A stretch of DNA of 13,049 nt. It comes from Chloroflexota bacterium. GTDB lineage: Bacteria; Chloroflexota; Limnocylindria; Limnocylindrales; CSP1-4. Below are positions 1 through 5,795 of this stretch, piece after piece; position 1 is the stretch's first letter, and every line of letters starts with the position of its first letter. The DNA lies in NCBI GenBank assembly GCA_021812735.1, contig JAKAMV010000186.1:1-13049 (forward strand), in the 5' to 3' direction. The notes beneath the pieces were generated by a model that was given only the letters and a program-made list of their open reading frames with translations, had not been told where the DNA came from and ran no database searches. The translations under genes and the position numbers were made by a program.

Positions 1-1185
1 CGATCTGCCGATCATGGCGGCGTAGGTGAGGTAGGCGTTCATGTCGCCGCCAGGAAAGCGGTTCTCCACGTGGAGGCCACCGCCGTGGCCCACCAGCCGG
101 AAGCCGGTCGTCCGGTTGTCGCGGCCCCAGACCACATTGACAGGCGCCCAGGAGAGCGCCGCATACCGCTTGTACGAGTTGACGAACGGGGCGATGAACG
201 GGGCCAGCTCACGCGAGAGCTTCATCATCCCCGCCATGAACTGGGAGCCCTGCTCGGACAGGCCGTAGGGCCCCTCCTTCTCGCCCGGCGCCGCGTGCAT
301 GAGGGGGCGCCCGTCCTCGAGGCCCCAGATGCTCATGTGGAGGTGGCCCGAGGAGCCGGTCCACCGGTGGTCGGGCTTGGCCATGAACGTGATGCCCCAG
401 CCGTTGAGATAGGCGATCTCCTTGGCGCCGTGCTTGAAGATCACGGTCCGGTCGGCCGACTCGAGCACGTGGTCGTAGCGGATGTTGACCTCGTGCTGGC
501 CGCTTGCGGCCTCGCCCTTGGAGAACTCGATCGGGATGCGCGCCTCGGTCATGAGGTTGCGGAGCAGGCGATGGAGCGGCTCGGCCTTGGTCGCCTGCAG
601 TAGGTGATAGTCCTCGTTGTAGTAGCCGAAGGGCTTTGGCACGGGCCAGCCGCGATCGGCCAGGCTCTCCCAGCTGTCCTTGAGGACGTAGTACTCGAGT
701 TCGGAGCCGCACCGGATGTCGAGGCCCATCTTGGCTGCGCGCTCGACTTGGCGCTTGAGGATGGTCCGCGGGCTGACCGGGATCTCCTCGCCCGTCTCCT
801 CGTCGGCCGCGTCGGCCAGCACCAGCGCGGTCTTCTCGAGCCACGGCAGCACGCGCAGCGTGTCCCAGACCGGGTCGGCGATCCAGTCGCCGTAGCCGGT
901 GTCCCAGTTCATGAGGGTGAACCCGTCGGGTGTGTTCATCTCCATGTCGGTGCCCAGCAGGTAGGTGCAGAAGTGGGCGCCGTGGTCGATGACCCCGTTG
1001 AGGAACGCCTGGGCCTGCACCCGCTTGCCGACGAGCCGGCCCTGCATGTCGGTGATCGCGACGATCAGGGTGTCGATCTCGCCCGACCGGACCTGGGCCT
1101 CCAGCTCCTCGAGGCGGGGATGCTTGGCTCGGCTGGCGCGGGCGGGGGCGGCGTGTCCGGTGGCGGCTCGGTTCTGCTTGGGCAT
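1..1185 (-). CDS. Glutamine synthetase family protein (gamma-glutamyl-amine ligase-like), C-terminus cut by window edge
   Basis: The family makes an amide bond between the glutamate gamma-carboxyl and ammonia or an amine, using ATP. 395 residues are visible from ATG at 1185; an AGAGGAA ribosome site (1194-1200) lies 8 nt upstream. The beta-grasp N-terminal region has ITDMQGRLVGKR (residues 44-55). The catalytic region shows ELEYY (162-166), GEAASGQHE (224-232, metal-binding glutamates), the SGHLHMS loop (279-285, His281 and His283), NSYKR (336-340), GRDNRTTGFR (354-363) and ENRFPGGD (374-381). Family members are usually about 440-450 residues, so some 50 are missing. The relaxed motifs (GQHE, SGHLH) and the neighbouring SDR and amine/amino-acid permease point to a catabolic gamma-glutamyl-polyamine or -ethanolamide synthetase type rather than housekeeping GlnA. 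The substrate cannot be read from sequence. It lies 49 nt downstream of the SDR, probably in one operon. Confidence 0.96.
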   Translation of the reverse strand, partial: MPKQNRAATGHAAPARASRAKHPRLEELEAQVRSGEIDTLIVAITDMQGRLVGKRVQAQAFLNGVIDHGAHFCTYLLGTDMEMNTPDGFTLMNWDTGYGDWIADPVWDTLRVLPWLEKTALVLADAADEETGEEIPVSPRTILKRQVERAAKMGLDIRCGSELEYYVLKDSWESLADRGWPVPKPFGYYNEDYHLLQATKAEPLHRLLRNLMTEARIPIEFSKGEAASGQHEVNIRYDHVLESADRTVIFKHGAKEIAYLNGWGITFMAKPDHRWTGSSGHLHMSIWGLEDGRPLMHAAPGEKEGPYGLSEQGSQFMAGMMKLSRELAPFIAPFVNSYKRYAALSWAPVNVVWGRDNRTTGFRLVGHGGGLHVENRFPGGDMNAYLTYAAMIGRS

Positions 1186-1234
1186 CGCTGGCGTTCCTCT
1201 CGGATCGGGGTGGGGCGTGGAGGACGAGGAGGGG

Positions 1235-1993
1235 CTATTTCGCGGTCATGGCGCCGTCGGCGACGATGACGGCTCCGGTGACGAAGGAGGACTCGTCCGA
1301 CGCGAGGAAGAGGGCGACATTCGCCAGTTCGCGCGGCTCGCCCGGGCGGCCGATCGGCTGGAACGAATCGATGGTGGCGTAGACCTCCGCCAGGCCGCCC
1401 AGCATCTCGGCGTGCGCGTAGTTGATCGGCGTGTCGACCCAGCCCGGGGCGAGCGCGTTGCAGCGGATGCCCTGCTTGGCGTAGTCGAGCGCGATGCCCT
1501 TGCTGAGCATCACGATGGCGCCCTTGGAGGTGGCGTAGATCGTCAGGTACGGCTCCGCGACCAGGCCGTTGACAGACGTCGTGTTGATGAGCGAGCCGCC
1601 GCCCTGCCGCAGCATGTGCGGGATCGCATAGCGGCAGCCGTAGATGCAGCCCTTCACGTTGACGTTGAGCGTGCGGTCCACGATCTCGTCGGGGACCTCG
1701 TGGAAGATCCCCGGGATGTTCACGCCGGCGTTGTTGAACGCCACGTCCAAACGGCCCCAACGCTCCACGGTGCCGTCGGTGTAGGCCCGCACCTGGGCGG
1801 GATCCGAGACGTCGGCCGCCACGGGGAAGGCGGCGTCGCCGATGTCCCCGGCCGTCGCCTCGACGGCATCGCGGTTGATGTCCACGCAGGTGACGCGCGC
1901 ACCCTCTTCGGCGAACCGGATGGCGCTGGCGCGTCCGATGCCGGACCCGGCGCCGGTGACGATCGTGACCTTGCCGGCGAGTCGGTCGCCCAT
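1235..1993 (-). CDS. Short-chain dehydrogenase/reductase (SDR), classical type
   Basis: A 252-residue NAD(P)-dependent oxidoreductase of classical SDR length, probably cytosolic. Visible motifs: TGAGSGIG cofactor loop (13-20), Asp38 at the end of beta-strand 2 (VDIN), which favours NAD over NADP, NNAG (87-90), Asn112 in the NVKG segment, catalytic Ser140, the YATSK pair Tyr153/Lys157, and PG at 183-184. The start at 1993 is chosen because an AGGAGGAA ribosome site sits 8 nt upstream; the frame is open to 2083, but that extra 30-residue stretch is not SDR-like. Databases would probably label it 3-oxoacyl-ACP reductase-like; the true substrate is unknown. It precedes the glutamine-synthetase-family gene by 49 nt and diverges from the permease. 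One inference is that it oxidises or reduces an intermediate derived from the imported amine or amino acid. Confidence 0.95.
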   Translation of the reverse strand: MGDRLAGKVTIVTGAGSGIGRASAIRFAEEGARVTCVDINRDAVEATAGDIGDAAFPVAADVSDPAQVRAYTDGTVERWGRLDVAFNNAGVNIPGIFHEVPDEIVDRTLNVNVKGCIYGCRYAIPHMLRQGGGSLINTTSVNGLVAEPYLTIYATSKGAIVMLSKGIALDYAKQGIRCNALAPGWVDTPINYAHAEMLGGLAEVYATIDSFQPIGRPGEPRELANVALFLASDESSFVTGAVIVADGAMTAK

Positions 1994-2150
1994 CCCTGCC
2001 GTTCCTCCTGCTGCGCCGGGGCCAGCGTTCCTTGCAACAAAGTTGACACCGCCCGTTGAACCTGCGCTTACTGCGCTCCTCAAGCGGGCGGTCGCGCGGA
2101 GGGCGCGATCGTAGCGCTATTCCAGACGCGCAGAAGGAGGGTTTCGCCGC
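1994..2150. promoter_or_regulatory. Divergent promoter/operator region between SDR-GS operon and permease
   Basis: This 157-nt gap separates two divergent units and must hold at least the permease and SDR promoters. On the plus strand a consensus TTGACA (2043-2048) is present, with only a weak CTTACT (2067-2072) 18 nt downstream as a -10. A small dyad CAAC-AAA-GTTG (2035-2045) overlaps the TTGACA, and GTTGA recurs 13 nt later (2055-2059), which could be a regulator site. On the minus strand TACGAT (2108-2113) is a possible -10 for the SDR. The plus strand ends in AAGGAGGG (2134-2141), 9 nt before the permease ATG. Exact promoters are uncertain; no regulator gene is in the window. Confidence 0.4.
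2002..2009 (-). promoter_or_regulatory. Ribosome binding site of the SDR gene
   Basis: The minus strand reads AGGAGGAA, a near-perfect Shine-Dalgarno, 8 nt before the ATG at 1993. It fixes the SDR start there rather than at the longer frame beginning at 2083. Confidence 0.85.
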
Positions 2151-3791
2151 ATGGCCGCTCCGCCCACTCGGGCAAGGTCAAAGGACGAGGAACGCCTGCA
2201 CCAGCTCGGCTACGCCCAAGAGCTGCGGCGCGGGATGAAAACGTTCTCCAACTTCGCGGTCTCGTTCACGATCATCTCGATCCTGTCGGGCTGCCTGACG
2301 CTGTTCGGGTTCGCGATGAACACCGGCGGCCCCGCCGTGATGACGCTGGGCTGGCTGGTGGTCGGCGCGTTCGTCATCATCATCGCTCTGGGCATGGCCG
2401 AGGTCGCCTCGTCCTACCCGACGGCTGGCGGCCTGTACTACTGGGCGGCAAAGCTCGCCCCGGAGAGCGGCCGCAACGGCGCCAAGTGGAGCTGGTTCGT
2501 CGGCTGGTTCAACCTCGTGGGCCAGGTTGCGGTAACGGCCGGCATCGACTTCGGCCTCGCCTTCTTCACGACCGCGCTGTTGAACTACCTGTTCGGCTAC
2601 CCGACGGATCCGACCCATGTGATCCTCATCTACGGCGTGATGCTGGTCGTCCACGCCCTGCTGAACACGTTCGGCATTCGCATCGTCGCCTTCCTCAATG
2701 ACGTGTCGGTCTGGTGGCACCTCGTGGGCGTCGCCGCGATCGTCGTGGTCACAGTCCTCCTCAACCAGCACCACGGAACCTCGCTCGGCGCGGTGTTCAG
2801 CACGTTCGTGGACAACACCGGCGGCGGCGCTCAGGCCGCGGACGGCAGCACCAACCCCAGCTGGCCCGGCCCGCTGCTGGCTGGGATCCCGTTGTACGTC
2901 ATGCTGATCGGGCTGCTCAACGCCCAGTACACGCTGACCGGGTACGACGCCTCCGCGCACATGTCCGAGGAGACGCATGAGGCCGACACCGCGGCCCCGA
3001 AGGGGATCATCTGGTCGGTCATCATCTCGGTCATCGCCGGGTTCATCCTGCTCGTCGCGATGAACATCGGCATCACCCCGGATCAGGTCTTCCCCGACGC
3101 CAACGGCACCGCCAACGCGGTGAACGGCTACGCGCACGCGCTCACGGCGCTGGTGCCGCCAGCCCAGATCTGGATCGACGACGCGGGCCAGACGATCGGC
3201 CTGATCGTGCTGTTCCTGGTCGTTGGCGCCCAGTTCTACTGCGGGATGTCGTCGGTGACCGCGAATTCTCGGATGATCTACGCCTTCGCTCGCGACGGCG
3301 CGATCCCTGGAAGCCGCTTCTGGCACGCGATCAACAAGCGGACACGAACCCCGACCAACTCCATCTGGCTGGCCGCTGTAGGCGCCTTCATCCTCGGCCT
3401 GCCGTACCTGTACTCGTCAACGGCCTACGCGGCGGTCACGTCGATCGCCGTCATCGGGCTGTACGTCGCCTACGTGACACCGGTCGGGCTGCGGCTGCTG
3501 GCGGGCGACAGGTTCGTCCCCGGCCCATGGCAGCTCGGGCGCTGGAGCCGCCCGATCGGCGTGATCTCGTCGGTCTGGGTTGCGGTCATCTTCGTGCTGT
3601 TCATGCTGCCGCAGGTCCAGCCGATCAACATCAGCACCTTCAACTACACCCCGGTGGTGTTCTTGGTGGTCCTCGGCGGGGCCGCGCTGTGGTACGCCGT
3701 GTCGGCCAAGAACTGGTTCAAGGGACCCAAGGTGCAGGGCACCGCGGAGGAGCTCGCCGCCATCGAGCGCGACCTCGAGCTCGAGAGCTAG
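2151..3791 (+). CDS. APC-superfamily amino acid/amine permease
   Basis: A 546-residue inner-membrane secondary transporter with about 12 hydrophobic segments, the usual length for the amino acid/choline (ACT) and GABA-permease branch of the APC superfamily. The cytosolic N-terminus (1-30) leads into a first helix with SFTIISILSG (38-47). Family-type sequences are GLYYWAAKLAP (94-104), the NTFGIR segment (172-177), and TGYDASAHMSEET (263-275), the conserved motif of amino acid/choline permeases. A hydrophilic tail rich in Glu/Lys follows from about 520. Start is set by AAGGAGGG 9 nt upstream. It diverges from the SDR and GS-family genes, consistent with import of the amine or amino acid they process, such as GABA, ethanolamine, putrescine or another small amine. 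Substrate is inference; the family assignment is firm. Confidence 0.96.
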   Translation: MAAPPTRARSKDEERLHQLGYAQELRRGMKTFSNFAVSFTIISILSGCLTLFGFAMNTGGPAVMTLGWLVVGAFVIIIALGMAEVASSYPTAGGLYYWAAKLAPESGRNGAKWSWFVGWFNLVGQVAVTAGIDFGLAFFTTALLNYLFGYPTDPTHVILIYGVMLVVHALLNTFGIRIVAFLNDVSVWWHLVGVAAIVVVTVLLNQHHGTSLGAVFSTFVDNTGGGAQAADGSTNPSWPGPLLAGIPLYVMLIGLLNAQYTLTGYDASAHMSEETHEADTAAPKGIIWSVIISVIAGFILLVAMNIGITPDQVFPDANGTANAVNGYAHALTALVPPAQIWIDDAGQTIGLIVLFLVVGAQFYCGMSSVTANSRMIYAFARDGAIPGSRFWHAINKRTRTPTNSIWLAAVGAFILGLPYLYSSTAYAAVTSIAVIGLYVAYVTPVGLRLLAGDRFVPGPWQLGRWSRPIGVISSVWVAVIFVLFMLPQVQPINISTFNYTPVVFLVVLGGAALWYAVSAKNWFKGPKVQGTAEELAAIERDLELES

Positions 3792-3818
3792 CCGCGCCCG
3801 TCCCGTCGTTCGTTGTTG

Positions 3819-3849
3819 CAGGGCCCGGAGGCACCGCCTCCGGGCCCTG
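3819..3849 (+). terminator. Strong hairpin, probable transcription terminator of the permease
   Basis: Starting 28 nt after the permease stop, the perfectly complementary 13-nt arms CAGGGCCCGGAGG (3819-3831) and CCTCCGGGCCCTG (3837-3849) enclose CACCG; an extra C-G pair leaves a 3-nt loop. No real U-tract follows (GGGCTCCTTGTCC), so it is either a U-poor intrinsic terminator, as often seen in high-GC genomes, or an mRNA 3'-end stabiliser. Confidence 0.75.
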
Positions 3850-4008
3850 GGGCTCCTTGTCCGCGGACCAGCGGCAAAGGCGTTCGTCGTCCATGCACGC
3901 GTTGCCGTGATCGCGGACCACCGGGTGCCAGCCCGCAGCCGGATCGGGACCAGAGCCGCTTTCCTGCGCGGCGCCCGCGAGTGGCCCTGCGCCGGCGCCC
4001 GCCAGTGG

Positions 4009-4049
4009 CCGCGTCGCGGGATTGCCCGGCGGGCAATCCCGCGACGCGG
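4009..4049. repeat. 41-bp perfect palindrome
   Basis: Twenty bases on each side of G4029 are exactly complementary (4009-4028 with 4030-4049), with core TGCCCGGCGGGCA (4023-4035). The core is a shortened version of the 17-nt unit seen at 4050 and 4079, and its centre is exactly 29 nt before the centre of the next unit. In RNA it would form a near-perfect hairpin on either strand. Confidence 0.9.
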
Positions 4050-4198
4050 TGCCCGCCCGGCGGGCAATCCCGCGCACGTGCCCGCCCGGCGGGCGGTCCG
4101 TTGCGCGGCGGGGCTCCGCTGAAGGGCAAGCACCCCAGTCGGTGCATCAGGCTGCCCGCCCGGTGGGCAACTGCAACGCAGTGCCCGCCCAGCGGGCA
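4050..4198 (+). repeat. Cluster 1 of phased 17-nt palindromic repeats (four units in 149 bp)
   Basis: Units of the form TGCCCGCnnnGCGGGCA start at 4050, 4079, 4153 and 4182. Spacing is 29, 74 and 29 nt. The 17-nt units within each pair are separated by 12-nt linkers; the two pairs are separated by 57 nt of unrelated sequence containing a weak GCACC/GGTGC hairpin (4130-4145). Each unit is nearly self-complementary and most are followed by A, giving a directional GGGCAA end. A degenerate unit at 4220-4236 follows. The same layout recurs at 7347-7495. Confidence 0.85.
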
Positions 4199-4248
4199 AG
4201 AGCCCGGGTGGCAACGCAGTGCCCGGCCAGCGGGAAAGAGCCCGGGCG
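4173..4248 (+). repeat. 38-bp tandem duplication, two copies
   Basis: Copies at 4173-4210 and 4211-4248 differ at only a few positions. Each starts GCAACGCAGTGCCCG and ends near AGAGCCCGGG. Each contains one palindromic unit (4182-4198; 4220-4236, the latter degenerate). A third partial start (GCTGCGCAGTGCC) follows at 4249. The arrangement suggests local duplication of a unit plus its flank. Confidence 0.85.
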
Positions 4249-4275
4249 GCTGCGCAGTGCCTCGCGGCGGTGCCG

Positions 4276-4315
4276 CAGCGGCCCGAACCCGGGCCCAGCG
4301 GCCCCAACCCGGGCC
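4276..4315 (+). repeat. 20-bp tandem duplication, two copies
   Basis: Copies at 4276-4295 and 4296-4315 differ only at one base (CCCGAACCC versus CCCCAACCC) and end in CCCGGGCC. They sit 11 nt before the stop codon of the converging LolA-like gene, so they would lie in its 3' untranslated region. Confidence 0.85.
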
Positions 4316-4326
4316 GGCCGGCGAGG

Positions 4327-5109
4327 CTAGTAGATGAACTTGGTGTCCGACGGGAACGTGAACGTCAGCGCGTCTGGCGCCAGCGGAGCGTTGGGCTGGT
4401 AGGACGTCACCGCGGCGTCCCGAGCCACGGTGACGCCCACCGCTTCCTCGAGCCGCAGGATGACGCCGTCGCGGCGGTCCACGGCGATGCGGACCAGGAA
4501 GTCGGGCCGGTCGCCGATGCGCTCGATCGTCCGCGGGTGGGCGCACTCCAGCACGATCGCCGCGCGCCCTGCCACCTCCGTGATGCCAACGACCTCACAG
4601 GCGCCCGTGGACAGCACGTTCTGGCAATAGCCCGCCGGGTGGATGAACAACTCCGGGAGCGACGCCATCGGCAGGCGCGTGACGGGCTCGTAGACCTTGG
4701 TCCAGCCGGGCAGTTCGTCCTGGTTCAGCCCGCGGACGCGGCGCCGAACAGGGCGCCGGGTGCCCACCCGGCGCGAGGCCGTGAACGTGCACACGGTCTG
4801 GCCGTCGCAGATCCACACCTCATGGTTCCCAGCCGCGCCGTTGGCTGGCACCGACGTCAGGACCTTCGCTCGGCCCGGGTGCTGCAGCGTCACGTCGCTG
4901 ACCGTCACCTCGCTGCCACGGGTGTTGGTGGTCCGCTCCTCGATGCGCATCCGCAGGTTGCTGAAGCGCCGCTCGGCGTCCCGCATGAACGTGAACAGCG
5001 CCGCGACGGACGGGAGCGCATCGCTCAGTGCGACGATCTCCGGGCTGGGCGTTGTGCCGGCGGGGACGGGGAGGGAACCGGCCTGGTCCCACATTCGAGT
5101 CGCAGACAT
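4327..5109 (-). CDS. LolA/RseB-like lipoprotein-carrier-fold protein without signal peptide
   Basis: A 260-residue protein I can place only by fold resemblance. It has an amphipathic opening (FMRDAERRFSNLRMRIEER, 41-59), alternating beta-strand segments with Val/Leu/Thr pairs, a DRRDGVILRLEEA strand turn (211-223) and a closing TFPSDTKFIY, like the closing part of LolA/LppX and RseB-type N-terminal domains. These usually act outside the membrane, yet no signal peptide or membrane helix is visible from this start; the 66-residue upstream extension to 5307 is Arg-rich and also not signal-like. Five cysteines (101, 107, 162, 171, 189) may pair. Start at 5109 is supported by a promoter whose predicted transcription start falls on the ATG. 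It could instead be a cytosolic protein with a related beta-sheet fold. Function unknown. Confidence 0.8.
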   Translation of the reverse strand: MSATRMWDQAGSLPVPAGTTPSPEIVALSDALPSVAALFTFMRDAERRFSNLRMRIEERTTNTRGSEVTVSDVTLQHPGRAKVLTSVPANGAAGNHEVWICDGQTVCTFTASRRVGTRRPVRRRVRGLNQDELPGWTKVYEPVTRLPMASLPELFIHPAGYCQNVLSTGACEVVGITEVAGRAAIVLECAHPRTIERIGDRPDFLVRIAVDRRDGVILRLEEAVGVTVARDAAVTSYQPNAPLAPDALTFTFPSDTKFIY

Positions 5110-5116
5110 GGGCGCG

Positions 5117-5144
5117 ATTGTAACGGGCCGGCGCCGCGTGTCGA
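5117..5144 (-). promoter_or_regulatory. Promoter of the LolA-like gene, probably leaderless
   Basis: The minus strand has TCGACA (5139-5144, 5 of 6 match to TTGACA), a 16-nt spacer, and TACAAT (5117-5122, 5 of 6 match to TATAAT). Only 7 nt separate the -10 from the ATG at 5109, so transcription would begin at about the start codon. No Shine-Dalgarno fits in between. Confidence 0.65.
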
Positions 5145-5169
5145 TGGACGTGCCGATGGACGTGCCGAT
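5142..5169. repeat. 12-bp tandem repeat at the LolA-like promoter
   Basis: CGATGGACGTGC occurs at 5142-5153 and 5154-5165, with a partial third copy (CGAT) after it. The first copy overlaps the predicted -35 box, so the pair could be a regulator-binding site or simple slippage. Confidence 0.7.
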
Positions 5170-5286
5170 TGGGGCGCGTCGGGCGCGATGCCGTCGTTTG
5201 GGCCCTTCGGTGGCCCGGACGCCGAGGATCGTGCAGACCGGGTACCGTAGCCCGACCGAAACCCGAATCGCCGCGCTGGAAGCCCG

Positions 5287-5763
5287 ATGCCCCACCCCCG
5301 CCCCCACCTGCTGGCGGCGCCCCTGGCGGTCGCGCTGTTGGCGGGCGGGTGCGGCTCAGGGGTCGCGGGCCCCAATGCGTCCTTCGCCGGGGTCAGCATC
5401 ACGATCGAGGCGCGCGGCCTCGCGTTCAACCCGGACATCGTGACGGCGCCCGCCGACATGCCGCTGCGGCTGGTCCTGGACAACCAGGACCAGGGAGTGT
5501 CCGACAACCTGCGCGTGTTTCAAGGGGACACCGAGCTGGGGCAGTCACCGGCGGTGGTCGGCCCGGGATACGTCTCGATCGAGCTGCGGCCGCTGTCCCC
5601 CGGCCGCTACCAGTTCGCGTCAACACTCCACCCGGACATGATCGGGACGATCATCGTCGCGGTTGGCGCCTCGGCGGGCCCGAGCGATCCGGCCGACACG
5701 CTGGCGCCTGACGCCCCCGCGCTCCCCGTCGAGAGCGCCTCCGGCGCGCCGGCAGGCCCCTGA
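5287..5763 (+). CDS. Cupredoxin-like lipoprotein with a degenerate copper site
   Basis: A 158-residue exported protein. Residues 1-22 form a lipoprotein-type signal (hydrophobic APLAVALLAGG then Cys22; the -3 position is Ala rather than the usual Leu). Residues 37-125 match the small blue-copper (plastocyanin-like) fold, with GLAFNPD (44-50), VLDNQDQGV (63-71) and STLHPDMIGTIIV (112-124). In active relatives the ligands are His in a VPHN-type turn, then Cys, His and Met in C-x-x-H-x-x-M. Here VSDN puts Asp73 at the first His position and Ser112 at the Cys position, while His115 and Met118 remain, so a normal type 1 copper site is unlikely. A Pro/Ala/Ser-rich tail (128-158) follows. It is divergent from the LolA-like gene and converges on fumC. 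A weak GGAAG lies 4 nt before the ATG. Confidence 0.85.
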   Translation: MPHPRPHLLAAPLAVALLAGGCGSGVAGPNASFAGVSITIEARGLAFNPDIVTAPADMPLRLVLDNQDQGVSDNLRVFQGDTELGQSPAVVGPGYVSIELRPLSPGRYQFASTLHPDMIGTIIVAVGASAGPSDPADTLAPDAPALPVESASGAPAGP

Positions 5764-5795
5764 ACGGACTGGCCCGCGGCCCGGGCGATCCTCCC

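Larger units (their letters stand above)
3850..4326. other. Repeat-rich intergenic region with no credible gene
   Basis: This gap lies between the 3' ends of two converging units. 3850-3970 holds nothing recognisable beyond a GTCCGCGGAC palindrome (3859-3868). From 3971 it is a mosaic of short repeats: a 16-nt near-repeat (3971-3986, 3995-4010), a 41-bp perfect palindrome (4009-4049), 17-nt palindromic units, a 38-bp tandem duplication (4173-4248) and a 20-bp tandem duplication (4276-4315). The frames open across it on both strands give Arg/Pro/Ala/Gly-rich products that simply translate the repeats. Confidence 0.8.

Noticed and set aside
1994..2083. N-terminal extension of the SDR
   Set aside because: The strong Shine-Dalgarno before 1993 and normal SDR length support the shorter form; the extension lies in the divergent promoter region.
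2178..3326. 382-codon minus-strand frame opposite the permease
   Set aside because: Composition is Arg/His/Asp/Val-rich as expected for the antisense of a GC-rich membrane-protein gene; no family motif.
3850..3970. Small RNA or riboswitch downstream of the permease terminator
   Set aside because: No promoter, conserved motif or convincing fold beyond a 10-nt palindrome was seen.
4009..4248. CRISPR array
   Set aside because: Units are 17-nt palindromes with only 12-nt linkers, the units vary in sequence, and no cas gene is near.
3417..4546. Long minus-strand open frames through the permease 3' end and repeat region
   Set aside because: They cross the terminator and translate GC-rich repeats into Arg/Pro/Gly/Ala runs, and overlap two confident genes in other frames.
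5764..5795. Terminator between the converging cupredoxin-like and fumC genes
   Set aside because: Only short imperfect GC pairing (around GGCCCGCGGCCCGGGC) is present; not enough to call a hairpin terminator.
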